DNA of 33,575 nt from Neobacillus rhizosphaerae (GCF_937468385.1 NZ_CALBWS010000045.1:1-33575), one strand, 5' to 3'; shown: positions 23,743-32,175, numbered from the stretch's first letter. Notes: generated from the sequence alone by a model not told the origin. Numbers and translations: made by a program.

Positions 23743-24900
23743 ATGTCAAAATTAATTTTTGCAGAAAAGTTTTTTCTTGAAGGTCAGGTTGTAGGACCAG
23801 GTTTTCTAGAAATCAAAGACGGGAAATTCGGCATCTACTCTGGAGTAAAGCCCGATCAAACAGCGGAAGTCATTGATTATAGCGGGCAATGGATTGCACC
23901 TGGGTTAGTCGACACACATATCCATGGCTATAAAAATCATGATGTCATGGACAATGACTTTGAGGGGTTAAAAGTAATTTCAGAAGGGCTGCTAGCTTGT
24001 GGAGTGACGTCGTTCCTACCGACTACTTTAACTTCTTCAATCGAATTATTAAATGACGTTGTTGCCATGATAGGTGCGAATTACTCGAAAGTGAAAGGCG
24101 CAAAAATAAGAGGAATCTTTTTAGAGGGACCATTTTTTACCGAAAAATATAAAGGGGCACAAAACACGAAATATTTTTGTGACCCTGCAATTGATACATT
24201 AAAAGTTTGGCAGAAACGATCCAATAATTTTATCAAAAAAATTGCAATTGCTCCTGAAAGAAACGGTTCAGACGAATTTATTGAATATGCCGTGAAAGAA
24301 GATATTGCCGTTGCATTAGCCCATAGTGATGCGACGTATAAACAAGCAAAACAGGCAGTTGCGAACGGGGCTTCGATTTTTGTCCACACTTACAATGGGA
24401 TGAGCTCACTGCACCATCGTGAGCCTGGCATGGTCGGGGCGGCCATGAATTTAAAAAATGTATTTGCGGAAATCATTTGTGACGGGCACCATGTTCATCC
24501 TGCCGCAGCAAACATTTTAATGAATACCCGTGGTAGAGACACAACCGTGATGGTGACCGATTGTATGATGGCTGGAGGTATGCCGGAGGGACATTATCAG
24601 CTCGGAGAATTCCCAGTGGAAGTGAAAGACGGGGCGGCTCGATTGGATAGTGGCAGTTTAGCAGGCAGTATTTTGCAATTAAAGGATGCCGTCAAAAATG
24701 CCGTCCAATGGGGTATTGCCACACCCATGGAAGCCATATATATGGCAAGTACGGCACCTGCAAAAAGTGTTCAGATCGATCAGGAATGCGGGAAAATTGC
24801 TGAGGGCTACGCTGCTGACTTTATCGTGTTGAATCCTGCCCTGGATTTAATCGCGACTTATATAGATGGTGTCTGTCGTTATCAAGACCAGAAAGAGTGA
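23743..24900 (+). CDS. nagA: N-acetylgalactosamine/glucosamine-6-phosphate deacetylase
   Basis: 385 residues; TGAGGTGG precedes the ATG. Amidohydrolase fold with metal ligands H59 and H61 (DTHIHG), E128 (LEGPF), H194 (ALAHSDAT) and H215 (VHTYNGM), and the catalytic D273 (VTDCMMAGG). Substrate loop DGHHVHP is present. It removes acetate from a 2-acetamido sugar 6-phosphate. In this operon the likely substrate is GalNAc-6-P, feeding AgaS, so agaA would be an equally valid name; NagA enzymes often accept both. The gene overlaps nothing but is followed after 5 bases by the kinase lacC. Confidence 0.92.
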   Translation: MSKLIFAEKFFLEGQVVGPGFLEIKDGKFGIYSGVKPDQTAEVIDYSGQWIAPGLVDTHIHGYKNHDVMDNDFEGLKVISEGLLACGVTSFLPTTLTSSIELLNDVVAMIGANYSKVKGAKIRGIFLEGPFFTEKYKGAQNTKYFCDPAIDTLKVWQKRSNNFIKKIAIAPERNGSDEFIEYAVKEDIAVALAHSDATYKQAKQAVANGASIFVHTYNGMSSLHHREPGMVGAAMNLKNVFAEIICDGHHVHPAAANILMNTRGRDTTVMVTDCMMAGGMPEGHYQLGEFPVEVKDGAARLDSGSLAGSILQLKDAVKNAVQWGIATPMEAIYMASTAPAKSVQIDQECGKIAEGYAADFIVLNPALDLIATYIDGVCRYQDQKE

Positions 24901-24905
24901 GTACG

Positions 24906-25841
24906 ATGATTTTAACTGTGACAATGAATCCATCGGTTGATATTTCCTATCCGGTTGACCAATTCAAGTTGGATGATGTCAACCGGGTAGAAACAGTACG
25001 TAAAACGGCTGGAGGGAAAGGCTTAAATGTCGCCCGGGTGATCGCACAAATGGAAGAAGAAGTCCTCGCGACAGGCGTACTTGGTGGAACCATTGGCGAT
25101 TACATCGTTCAGGAATTAAATAAAAGCAACATTCAAAATGACTTCTTAAGAATCGATAAAGAATCAAGAAACTGTATCGCCATTCTCCATGAAGGGATGC
25201 AAACGGAGATCTTAGAGGCTGGCCCGACTTTATCAAGCGAAGAAGGGGAAGTTTTTTTAGAAAAATTTGCGAATCTCCTTCCTAAAGTTTCAATTGTGAC
25301 GATTTCAGGCAGTTTACCGAAAGGGCTGCCCCCAAATTTTTACCAGCAAATGTTAGAAATTAGTCAGGAAAAGGGGATTCCTGTGGTTGTAGATTCGTCA
25401 GGAGAACCATTAAGGCAAGTCTTGTTACATAAGGAAAAACCATTTGCCATCAAGCCAAATACAGCGGAAATGTCCCAGCTGCTCGGGTTTAAAGTGGATG
25501 CGGAAATAGGCAGTTTGAAACAGGCTGTAAACCATGAGTTATTGAAAGGGATTGAATGGATTGTCGTCTCGATGGGGAGTGATGGTGCCTTTGTAAGGCG
25601 TGCTGACGAGTATTACCGGGTCACGATCCCCAAAATCGACTTGGTTAATCCTGTTGGCTCTGGTGATGCTACCGTTGCAGGATTTGCGGTTGCACTGAAT
25701 CGCCATGAGACAATTGAAAAGGTGCTGAAAACGGCGATGACTACGGGAATACTAAATACGGTGGAAGCCGGAACCGGATATATTAATATCGCTAAATTCA
25801 ACCAATATTTTGATTCAGTAAAAGTGGAAAAAATAGATTGA
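24906..25841 (+). CDS. lacC: Tagatose-6-phosphate kinase (LacC, PfkB family)
   Basis: 311 residues from ATG 24906, which gives the family's usual MILTVTMNPSVDISYP start; a GTG at 24897 overlaps the nagA stop. The N-terminal ribokinase signature AGGKGLNVARVIAQM and C-terminal NPVGSGDATVAGF (catalytic base about D254) are intact. Phosphorylates tagatose-6-P to tagatose-1,6-bisphosphate with ATP. 1-phosphofructokinase is the nearest alternative, but agaS upstream and lacD downstream support LacC. Confidence 0.9.
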   Translation: MILTVTMNPSVDISYPVDQFKLDDVNRVETVRKTAGGKGLNVARVIAQMEEEVLATGVLGGTIGDYIVQELNKSNIQNDFLRIDKESRNCIAILHEGMQTEILEAGPTLSSEEGEVFLEKFANLLPKVSIVTISGSLPKGLPPNFYQQMLEISQEKGIPVVVDSSGEPLRQVLLHKEKPFAIKPNTAEMSQLLGFKVDAEIGSLKQAVNHELLKGIEWIVVSMGSDGAFVRRADEYYRVTIPKIDLVNPVGSGDATVAGFAVALNRHETIEKVLKTAMTTGILNTVEAGTGYINIAKFNQYFDSVKVEKID

Positions 25842-25988
25842 TAGAGGTCAAATTGCCATGCGTTCAACAGGTTTTGCGGATATCAAGGATTTATAAGGCG
25901 AACGTTTGGCACAAGGCGTTCAAGCGAAATACTGTCAAATATTACAGCGTTTTGATGGGTATTCATACTTTTTAATCAAGCGAAAGGA

Positions 25989-26032
25989 GTCGGCAATTCC
26001 CCCATGCGTGACGCAGGGGCTTCCTTGCCGAT
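25989..26032 (+). repeat. Strong hairpin upstream of lacD
   Basis: TCGGCAA pairs with TTGCCGA on the outside; CCCC and TGCGT pair with ACGCA and GGGG inside. There is no T-run, so it is more likely an mRNA-stability or dispersed-repeat hairpin than a terminator. The preceding 25842-25988 contains a short frame interrupted by stops (MRSTGFADIKDL) that I cannot assign. Confidence 0.6.
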
Positions 26033-26047
26033 TTATGGTGACTGACA

Positions 26048-27034
26048 ATGTTAGAACTAACAAAAAGTAAATTAGCAGCTTTAAAACGTCTATCTGATGA
26101 AAACGGCGTGATTGGGGCATTAGCGATTGATCAACGGGGCTCATTGAAAAAAATGATTGCAGCGGGAACGGCAAGTAATGTCGGAGACTCGGGCATTATC
26201 CACTTTAAAGAATTGGTCTCCAAAGAATTGACACCATATGCGACTTCCATTCTTTTGGACCCTGAATATGGATTACCGGCTGCGAATGTCCGCCATAAAG
26301 ACGCCGGTTTATTGGTAGCCTATGAAAAAACTGGCTACGATGCAACTACGGTGGGCCGTCTGCCTGATTTATTACCCGAGTGGTCGGTTAAACGTTTGAA
26401 GGAAGCCGGTGCAGATGCGGTTAAATTCTTACTGTATTATGATGTCGATGAAGATAAAAAAATTAATGACTATAAACATGTTTACATGGAACGTGTAGGC
26501 TCAGAGTGTGTAGCGGAGGACATTCCGTTTTTTTTAGAAATTGTGACGTATGATGCTGAAAATGATGATGTAAAAAGTAAAGCGTACGCTAAAGTGAAGC
26601 CTCATAAAGTGATCGGGGCGATGAAGGAGTTCTCCAAGCCGCAATACCATGTTGATGTGTTGAAGGTAGAAGTTCCGGTAGATATGAACTTTGTCGAAGG
26701 ATACACAGAAGGAGAAATTGTCTACAGCAAAGAAGAGGCTGCTGCCTTTTTCAAAGAACAAAGTGTGGCAACAGAGCTGCCATTTATATTCTTAAGTGCT
26801 GGAGTAAGTGCTAAACTATTCCAAGAAACCTTGAAATTCGCCAAAGAATCTGGCTCCACCTTTAACGGCGTGTTATGCGGCCGGGCAACCTGGAAAGACG
26901 GTGTCGCCCCTTTTGCTGAAAATGGTGAACAAGCAGGTCGTGACTGGTTACAACATACCGGGAAAAGAAATATCGAAGAACTGAATCTCGTCTTGAAAGA
27001 GACAGCCAGCTCGTGGTTTGATAAAGCAAATTAA
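26048..27034 (+). CDS. lacD: Tagatose-1,6-bisphosphate aldolase (LacD)
   Basis: 328 residues, the standard LacD length. The class I aldolase barrel shows LAIDQRGSLKKM near residue 25, LLDPEYGLPAANVR, VKFLLYYDVDEDKKIN (the Schiff-base lysine is expected in AVKFLLYY) and DVLKVEVPVDMNFVEGY. Cleaves tagatose-1,6-bisphosphate to dihydroxyacetone phosphate and glyceraldehyde-3-phosphate, finishing the pathway. GGTGAC lies 6 bases before the ATG. A terminator follows, so this is the last gene of the operon. Confidence 0.93.
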   Translation: MLELTKSKLAALKRLSDENGVIGALAIDQRGSLKKMIAAGTASNVGDSGIIHFKELVSKELTPYATSILLDPEYGLPAANVRHKDAGLLVAYEKTGYDATTVGRLPDLLPEWSVKRLKEAGADAVKFLLYYDVDEDKKINDYKHVYMERVGSECVAEDIPFFLEIVTYDAENDDVKSKAYAKVKPHKVIGAMKEFSKPQYHVDVLKVEVPVDMNFVEGYTEGEIVYSKEEAAAFFKEQSVATELPFIFLSAGVSAKLFQETLKFAKESGSTFNGVLCGRATWKDGVAPFAENGEQAGRDWLQHTGKRNIEELNLVLKETASSWFDKAN

Positions 27035-27106
27035 TAGAGAGATAGGTTTCGCCGTTTTGTCGGGGATTCCTTAAATGTTATCAAAATTTGATAGATTTTT
27101 TTAAAG

Positions 27107-27136
27107 CGAACAGTGGCAGGCACTGTTCGTTTTTTT
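27107..27136 (+). terminator. Terminator of the GalNAc operon
   Basis: CGAACAGTG-GCAGG-CACTGTTCG with a perfect 9-bp stem, followed by TTTTTTT. Confidence 0.9.
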
Positions 27137-27149
27137 GCGCAATTCACTA

Positions 27150-27440
27150 GGACATGATAAATCAATTAAAAATGGATTTGGAGATGAATATCAGATGTTT
27201 GAGTTTTTATTTCGAGTTGATAATTGGATAGGACCAATCCTGAAGGAAACTGATGAAAGCAAAAACGCTGATTTTTTCTCATTAGATAATATTCCTAAAG
27301 GTACAAACGAGTTTTGGGATAATCATCATCAGGAAGGTAATAAAGGATTTAAAAAACTTCGTTGGTCAATTAATTTTTTTTATCGAGAATTATACTATGA
27401 TTTCTTCCGCGAATACTTTGTGATTAAGTTTCACATTTAA
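27150..27440 (+). pseudogene. NUDIX hydrolase fragment
   Basis: The frame reads FGDEYQMFEFLFRVDNWIG and ADFFSLDNIPKGTNEFWDNH, which resembles the C-terminal half of a NUDIX hydrolase. The NUDIX box (GX5EX7REUXEEXGU) is absent, the only upstream start is a TTG inside the terminator, and the 3' end drifts into unrelated sequence. The right end of the array-type repeat (copy M) follows 35 bases later, so this looks like a displaced and decayed array unit. Confidence 0.6.
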
Positions 27441-27472
27441 TAAGATAATTGCGGTTTACACCTCACAAGTAA

Positions 27473-27506
27473 ATCGTTCTTCTTCAACGAACAGGTTAAT
27501 TAAAAT
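27473..27506 (+). repeat. Array repeat copy M, right part only
   Basis: CTTCTTCAACGAACAGGTTAA matches the right end of the array element (CTTGTTCAGCTAACTGGCAG, then GTTAG). It is the only copy found outside the first 14 kb. Confidence 0.45.
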
Positions 27507-27555
27507 ATGCAAAGTAATTTCATTTTAGAAAAATGAAATACTTAAAAAAAGGTTA

Positions 27556-27619
27556 TTGACAAAAAAATAAATAAGTATTATGATTATCTCAGATTCAAGA
27601 TAATTTAATTCGAGATTTT
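27556..27619 (+). promoter_or_regulatory. mhqR promoter with MhqR-like boxes
   Basis: TTGACA (27556-27561), 17-base spacer, TATGAT (27579-27584). Directly after it, TATCTCAGATTCAAGATA (27585-27602) is an imperfect inverted repeat like the MhqR box, and AATTCGAGAT follows at 27607. A repressor here would block its own promoter. Confidence 0.75.
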
Positions 27620-27634
27620 GTGGAGGTGAAACAA

Positions 27635-28057
27635 ATGGAGAGGAAATGCTCGAATTTGCCCTTTCTGGTATTAATGCAAACATCTAAAGCCGTTCATGAG
27701 CGCATAAAGGAAGAAATGACAAAAAACAAGCTAAGTATAACGGAATTTTCTGTTTTAGAGGTCCTCTACCAAAAAGGGAAACAAACTATTCAACAAATTG
27801 GAAATTGCATATTAATCTCAAGTGGTTCGATGACCTATGTTATAGACAAGCTAGAACAAAGAGGTTTATTAAGTCGAAATGCCTGCCCCGATGACCGCCG
27901 AGTGATACATGTGATATTAACTGATGATGGAAATGAATTGATGGAGGAAATCATGCCGAAATATCGTGAGTTAGTCGATAATATGTTTGATTCATTAAAT
28001 TCTGATGAGGCAGAGATTTTGGTGCATCTTTTGAAAAAAGTAAGGAATAAAGTATAA
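27635..28057 (+). CDS. mhqR: MarR-family repressor, MhqR-like
   Basis: 140 residues from ATG 27635, with TGGAGGTG 6 bases upstream. The winged helix-turn-helix is evident: SITEFSVLEVLYQKGKQTIQ, SSGSMTYVIDKLEQRGLLSR and the wing CPDDRRVIHVILTDDG. In B. subtilis MhqR represses genes for degrading quinones and catechols. The identity here rests on the MarR fold, on the ATCTCGAATTCGAGAT boxes before mhqR, mhqP and mhqO, and on the downstream genes. Cysteines are at residues 5, 54 and about 89; whether they sense electrophiles is unknown. Confidence 0.85.
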   Translation: MERKCSNLPFLVLMQTSKAVHERIKEEMTKNKLSITEFSVLEVLYQKGKQTIQQIGNCILISSGSMTYVIDKLEQRGLLSRNACPDDRRVIHVILTDDGNELMEEIMPKYRELVDNMFDSLNSDEAEILVHLLKKVRNKV

Positions 28058-28079
28058 ATTTTCATTTTTTTTAAAATAA

Positions 28080-28100
28080 TATCTCGAATTCGAGATAAAA
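28080..28100 (+). promoter_or_regulatory. Perfect MhqR box upstream of mhqP
   Basis: ATCTCGAATTCGAGAT (28081-28096) is a perfect 16-bp palindrome and equals the published B. subtilis MhqR box as I remember it. It lies 25 bases before the mhqP start. Confidence 0.85.
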
Positions 28101-28121
28101 AACATTTAGGAGGATTTTAAG

Positions 28122-28520
28122 ATGATAAATATTGGTCTATTAATAATTCGTTTGGTGATTGGTGTACTATTCGTGGGGCACGGTGCTCAAAAATTGTTTG
28201 GATCGTTTGGTGGTTATGGATTAAAAGGTACGGGAGGTTGGTTCGAATCCATTGGTATGAAGCCAGGAGTAACCATGGCTCTTTTCGCAGGATTAGCAGA
28301 ACTTATTGGTGGAATTTTGTTTACTTTAGGACTTTTAACCCCACTTGCAGGAATTATGATTGCCGGAACCATGGTAATGGCTATCATAAAGGTGCATGGT
28401 CCAAACGGATTATGGGCAACATCAAATGGATATGAATATAACCTAACTTTGCTTGCAGTCGCTATTGGTATAGCTTTAATCGGTCCTGGTCAATATGCTC
28501 TAGATTCATTTTTATTCTAA
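28122..28520 (+). CDS. mhqP: DoxX-family membrane protein, MhqP-like
   Basis: 132 residues with four membrane helices (starting GLLIIRLVIGVLFVGHGAQK and ending LLAVAIGIALIGPGQYALD). The DoxX/SURF4 signature GHGAQKLFG is present. In B. subtilis mhqP is co-regulated with the dioxygenase mhqO and is induced by quinones. Its biochemical role is not settled; a link to thiol/redox balance has been proposed for DoxX proteins. AGGAGG precedes the ATG. It sits between two MhqR boxes. Confidence 0.88.
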   Translation: MINIGLLIIRLVIGVLFVGHGAQKLFGSFGGYGLKGTGGWFESIGMKPGVTMALFAGLAELIGGILFTLGLLTPLAGIMIAGTMVMAIIKVHGPNGLWATSNGYEYNLTLLAVAIGIALIGPGQYALDSFLF

Positions 28521-28522
28521 AA

Positions 28523-28548
28523 TATCTCGAATTAAAGATTCTTGAATT
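28523..28548 (+). promoter_or_regulatory. Diverged MhqR box upstream of mhqO
   Basis: TATCTCGAATTAAAGATT keeps the left half-site ATCTCGAATT exactly and a degenerate right half, followed by a second TTGAATTAAA. It lies 100 bases before the dioxygenase start. Confidence 0.6.
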
Positions 28549-28649
28549 AAAACAAATTGTTTAAGACATTAAATATTGATGTAGGAACAAAATAAGGTAT
28601 CAAGTTCCTTTAAAAAAATAGATTTTAGATGAAAAAGGAGTGTTAAAAA

Positions 28650-29588
28650 ATGAGTAAGAAAACAATGGGTATTCACCATATTACAGCAATCGTCGGTCAT
28701 CCTCAAGAGAACGTAGATTTCTACGCAGGCGTTTTGGGTTTACGTTTAGTCAAGCAAACGGTCAATTTTGACGATCCAGGTACTTATCACCTTTATTTCG
28801 GGAATGAAGGTGGAAAACCAGGAACAATCATTACATTCTTTCCATGGGCAGGGGCTCGTCAAGGAATCATTGGTGACGGGCAAGTAGGAGTCACATCATA
28901 TGTTGTTCCCAAAGGTGCGATGGGATTTTGGGAACAAAGACTAGCAAAGTTCAATGTTCCTTTTACTAAAATGGAACGCTTTGGAGAGCAGTATGTGGAA
29001 TTTGATGATCCACATGGACTTCACTTGGAAATTGTTGAAAGAGAAGAAGGAGAAACTAATAATTGGAACTTTGGTGAGGTAACACCTGAAGTTGCCATCA
29101 AAGGTTTTGGTGGAGCAACTTTATTATCGACACAACCTAACAAAACAGCTGAATTGTTAGAAAATGTTATGGGACTTGAATTAATCGGTAAAGAAGGAGA
29201 TTTCATCCGTTTCCGTTCTTCAGCCGACATCGGAAATGTAATCGACCTGAAAATAACTCCAATTGGCCGTGGGCAAATGGGTGTGGGGACAGTACACCAC
29301 ATTGCATGGCGGGCTGTTGATTCCTTAGATCAATTGGATTGGCAAAAGTATGTTGCAGCGAATGGATATGGTGTCACTCCTGTAAAGGACCGAAATTATT
29401 TTAATGCTATTTACTTTAGAGAACATGGAGAAATTCTATTTGAAATTGCGACCGATCCCCCAGGATTCGCACATGATGAATCACATGAAACCATGGGAGA
29501 AAAATTAATGTTGCCTGAACAGTATGAGCCTCATAGAGGACAAATTGAACGAAGTTTGCTACCGTTTGAAGTAAGAGAACTAGACTGA
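28650..29588 (+). CDS. mhqO: Ring-cleaving dioxygenase, MhqO family
   Basis: 312 residues; AGGAGTG precedes the ATG. Two VOC modules in tandem: GIHHITAIVGHPQENVDFYA at the N-terminus and GTVHHIAWRAVDSLDQLDW in the second half, with EILFEIATDPPGFAHDE supplying the glutamate ligand near the C-terminus. The family is annotated as extradiol-type ring-cleaving dioxygenases that open hydroquinone/catechol rings, with iron held by two His and one Glu. In B. subtilis such enzymes protect against methylhydroquinone. A related copy lies two genes downstream. Confidence 0.92.
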   Translation: MSKKTMGIHHITAIVGHPQENVDFYAGVLGLRLVKQTVNFDDPGTYHLYFGNEGGKPGTIITFFPWAGARQGIIGDGQVGVTSYVVPKGAMGFWEQRLAKFNVPFTKMERFGEQYVEFDDPHGLHLEIVEREEGETNNWNFGEVTPEVAIKGFGGATLLSTQPNKTAELLENVMGLELIGKEGDFIRFRSSADIGNVIDLKITPIGRGQMGVGTVHHIAWRAVDSLDQLDWQKYVAANGYGVTPVKDRNYFNAIYFREHGEILFEIATDPPGFAHDESHETMGEKLMLPEQYEPHRGQIERSLLPFEVRELD

Positions 29589-29611
29589 TTTTACGAAAAG
29601 GAATGATTTCT

Positions 29612-30220
29612 TTGCTTTCAATTGATCCATCCTCAATGTCTGAAAGAGATAATTATAAATTTCTTATAGGAAGCGTCATACCTAGACCAATTGCTTTCGT
29701 TACAACGATTTCAAAAGACGGTGTTTTGAATGGTGCACCATTTAGCTACTTTAATATCGTATCATCCAATCCCCCGATGATTTCATTATCTATTCAACGT
29801 GCACAGGGGAGACAGAAGGATACAGCGAGAAACATCATCGAGTCAAAGGAATTTGTGATCCATATCGTTGACCAAGAAAATGTTGAAAAAATAAATAAAA
29901 CAGCTGCAAACCTCCCTCCTGACCAGAGTGAGATTGAGTTAGCTAGCTTAACTCCAGTAGACAGTGTAAAGATTTCTGTACCAGGTGTAAAGGAAGCGAA
30001 AATTCGAATGGAATGTTCATTAGAGCATTCCTTAGAATTGGGAGGTTTGGATACACCGGGGTGTGATTTTATTATCGGCAAAGTTGTTCAATTTCATATT
30101 GAAAATGACATTTATGAAAATGGAAGAATAGATCCTTGGGGTTTAGCTGCTGTAAGTCGATTGGCTGGAAATAATTACGCCAAAATCGGTGAGATTTTTG
30201 AAATAGAAAGACCTAAATAG
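29612..30220 (+). CDS. Flavin reductase-like FMN-binding protein
   Basis: 202 residues if TTG 29612 is used (GAAAAGGA 9 bases upstream); ATG 29603 touches the ribosome site. The split-barrel flavoprotein core is clear: YKFLIGSVIPRPIAFVTTIS, NGAPFSYFNIVSSNPPMISL and KDTARNIIESKEFVIHIVD. Members bind FMN and reduce flavins or act as flavoredoxins. Placed between two dioxygenases, it may supply electrons or reduce quinones before ring cleavage; this is inferred. It starts 24 bases after mhqO and probably shares its transcript. Confidence 0.88.
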   Translation: MLSIDPSSMSERDNYKFLIGSVIPRPIAFVTTISKDGVLNGAPFSYFNIVSSNPPMISLSIQRAQGRQKDTARNIIESKEFVIHIVDQENVEKINKTAANLPPDQSEIELASLTPVDSVKISVPGVKEAKIRMECSLEHSLELGGLDTPGCDFIIGKVVQFHIENDIYENGRIDPWGLAAVSRLAGNNYAKIGEIFEIERPK

Positions 30221-30261
30221 TTCCTTTTACAATCCACTTTAGCGAAATGGAGAGGATAAGA

Positions 30262-31206
30262 TTGCAAAAAACAGCAGGTATCCATCATATAACAGCCATG
30301 GTTAACGATGCACAAAGGAATATTGACTTTTATGCAGGCGTACTTGGGTTACGACTCGTTAAAAAAACCATAAATTTTGATCGTCCAGAAGTGTACCATC
30401 TTTATTTTGGGAATGAAACGGGTCAACCAGGTAGTGTCATTACTTTTTTTCCATGGGCTAAACAGCTAAAAGGTCGAATTGGAACGGGGCAGGTTGGTGT
30501 GACCAGTTATATGATACCGAAGGGATCGGTTCAATTTTGGGAAAATCGATTGCGGAAATTTGGAATTGAATTTACTTCATCCAATCGCTTTGGTGAAACC
30601 TATTTAAAATTTAACGATCCTGACGGACTCCAACTTGAGTTGACAGAACGAGATGAAGGACCAATGAATACTTGGAACTTTGGCGGAGTACTAGCGGAAA
30701 ATGCCATTAAGGGGTTTGGCGGTGCTGTTCTGTTTTCTGCACAGCCGCATAAAACTACGGACGTGCTAGAAAATATTTTGGGATTAGAATGCATTGGACA
30801 AGAAAAGGAATTTCTTAGATTTAAAACTGGAGAACATCTCGGTAATACCATTGACATTCAGTTAAATCCTTCTGTCCGAGGGCTTATGGGAGCAGGAACG
30901 GTTCACCATATAGCGTGGAGAGCAAAGGATGAAGAAGATCATCAAAGGTGGAGATTACTTCTCTTAGAAAAAGGGTATTATCCGACAGAGATTCTTGACC
31001 GAAACTACTTCAAAGCTATATATTTTCATGAAGAAGGGGGTATCCTCTTCGAAATAGCGACCGAACCACCAGGTTTTGCAGTAGATGAACCTGTTGATGA
31101 ACTTGGAAAAAAACTCATACTACCATCTTGGTTAGAGTCAAAAAGAGAAGAATTAGAAGAAACCTTACCGCCTGTGGAGGTTCGTGTTCTGGAGGGAGAT
31201 AAATAA
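30262..31206 (+). CDS. Second ring-cleaving dioxygenase, MhqA/MhqE/MhqO type
   Basis: 314 residues from TTG 30262, 5 bases after GAGAGGA; ATG 30247 would lie within the ribosome site. The layout matches the mhqO copy upstream: GIHHITAMVNDAQRNIDFYA, AGTVHHIAWRAKDEEDHQRW and GILFEIATEPPGFAVDEP. The two proteins look alike along their whole length but differ at many positions, so they are old paralogues, not a fresh duplication. It overlaps the esterase gene by one base (TAATG), as in the mhqED pair of B. subtilis, so mhqE is the closest name. Confidence 0.9.
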   Translation: MQKTAGIHHITAMVNDAQRNIDFYAGVLGLRLVKKTINFDRPEVYHLYFGNETGQPGSVITFFPWAKQLKGRIGTGQVGVTSYMIPKGSVQFWENRLRKFGIEFTSSNRFGETYLKFNDPDGLQLELTERDEGPMNTWNFGGVLAENAIKGFGGAVLFSAQPHKTTDVLENILGLECIGQEKEFLRFKTGEHLGNTIDIQLNPSVRGLMGAGTVHHIAWRAKDEEDHQRWRLLLLEKGYYPTEILDRNYFKAIYFHEEGGILFEIATEPPGFAVDEPVDELGKKLILPSWLESKREELEETLPPVEVRVLEGDK

Positions 31207-31817
31207 TGAAACATATATTCAATAAAGGGCAAGATCCAACAAAACCAACGTTACTTTTGCTGCATGGTACGGGTGGAAATGAATTAGACCTATTACCTCT
31301 TGCAGGTAGAATTGATGATGAGGCTTCTGTATTAAGTGTCCGTGGGAACGTATTAGAAAATGGAATGCCCCGATTCTTCAGAAGATTAGCTGAAGGAGTG
31401 TTTGATGAAGAGGACCTTATTTTCCGAACAAAAGAATTAAACGAGTTTCTTGATGAAGCAGCAGAAAAGTATCGTTTTGATCGAGATAATATTATTGCAA
31501 TTGGTTATTCAAATGGAGCGAATATAGCTGCTAGTCTATTATTTCATTATCAAAATGCTTTAAAAGGTGCCATTCTTCATCATCCCATGGTACCGAGACA
31601 AGGAATGGATCTTCCCGACTTATCAGGTAAGTCTGTGTTTATTGCAGCTGGAACGAATGATCCAATCTGTTCACCGCTAGAATCGGCTGAACTACAATCA
31701 TTATTAGAAAAGGCTAATGCAAATGTAGAACTTCATTGGGAGAATAAAGGTCATCAATTAACCGCATCAGAAGTTGAAGCCGCAGCAAGTTGGTATCGCA
31801 AGTTCATAAGCAAATAA
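31206..31817 (+). CDS. mhqD: Carboxylesterase/phospholipase-like hydrolase, MhqD
   Basis: 203 residues; the ATG overlaps the previous stop codon, implying translational coupling. Alpha/beta hydrolase with oxyanion motif LLLHGTGGNE, nucleophile S102 in GYSNGAN, acid D152 in GTNDPI and H183 in KGHQL. It belongs to the small esterase family (phospholipase/carboxylesterase) that pairs with MhqE-type dioxygenases. It may hydrolyse the ring-cleavage product, which is inference from coupling. Last intact gene of the cluster. Confidence 0.9.
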   Translation: MKHIFNKGQDPTKPTLLLLHGTGGNELDLLPLAGRIDDEASVLSVRGNVLENGMPRFFRRLAEGVFDEEDLIFRTKELNEFLDEAAEKYRFDRDNIIAIGYSNGANIAASLLFHYQNALKGAILHHPMVPRQGMDLPDLSGKSVFIAAGTNDPICSPLESAELQSLLEKANANVELHWENKGHQLTASEVEAAASWYRKFISK

Positions 31818-31844
31818 TAAAAGTCTGCATGGAAGCATTAGTCT

Positions 31845-32175
31845 GAAGAAGTTGAAGCTTGTGTTCCAACTGTTTCACAAGATGATATAGAGTGGGCAGA
31901 AGCCATTATTTTCAGTGTTCCGACCCGATTTGGAAACATGCCTTCTTAGATTATGCAGTTCTTAGATAAAACGGACGGTCTGTGGTTTTACGGGAAGCTA
32001 GTGACTAAAGTAGTAAGTGCTATGACTTCTGCTCAAAACCCCCATGGTGGTCGGAGCAACCATTTTATCATTATATACAACGATGCACCATTGGGGAGCT
32101 TTTGATGCGCTTCAAGCCTCTTTTACCCGACTGATTAACGATGGTTTCATGAAAATCCTCCCCTATAAAAAGTAA
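31845..32175 (+). pseudogene. WrbA-like NAD(P)H:quinone oxidoreductase remnant
   Basis: The frame reads VEACVPTVSQDDIEWAEAII, FSVPTRFGNMPS, then an in-frame stop (TAG), then IMQFLDKTDGLWFYGKLVTK and FTSAQN-like SAMTSAQNPHGG. A one-base shift leads to GATILSLYTTMHHWGAFDAL. These are the central motifs of WrbA flavodoxin-like quinone reductases (SVPTRFGN, FxxSTASQHGGQE, TLxxHHG). The N-terminus is missing and the C-terminus is abnormal. It lies behind mhqD, so the cluster probably once had its own quinone reductase. Confidence 0.75.
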
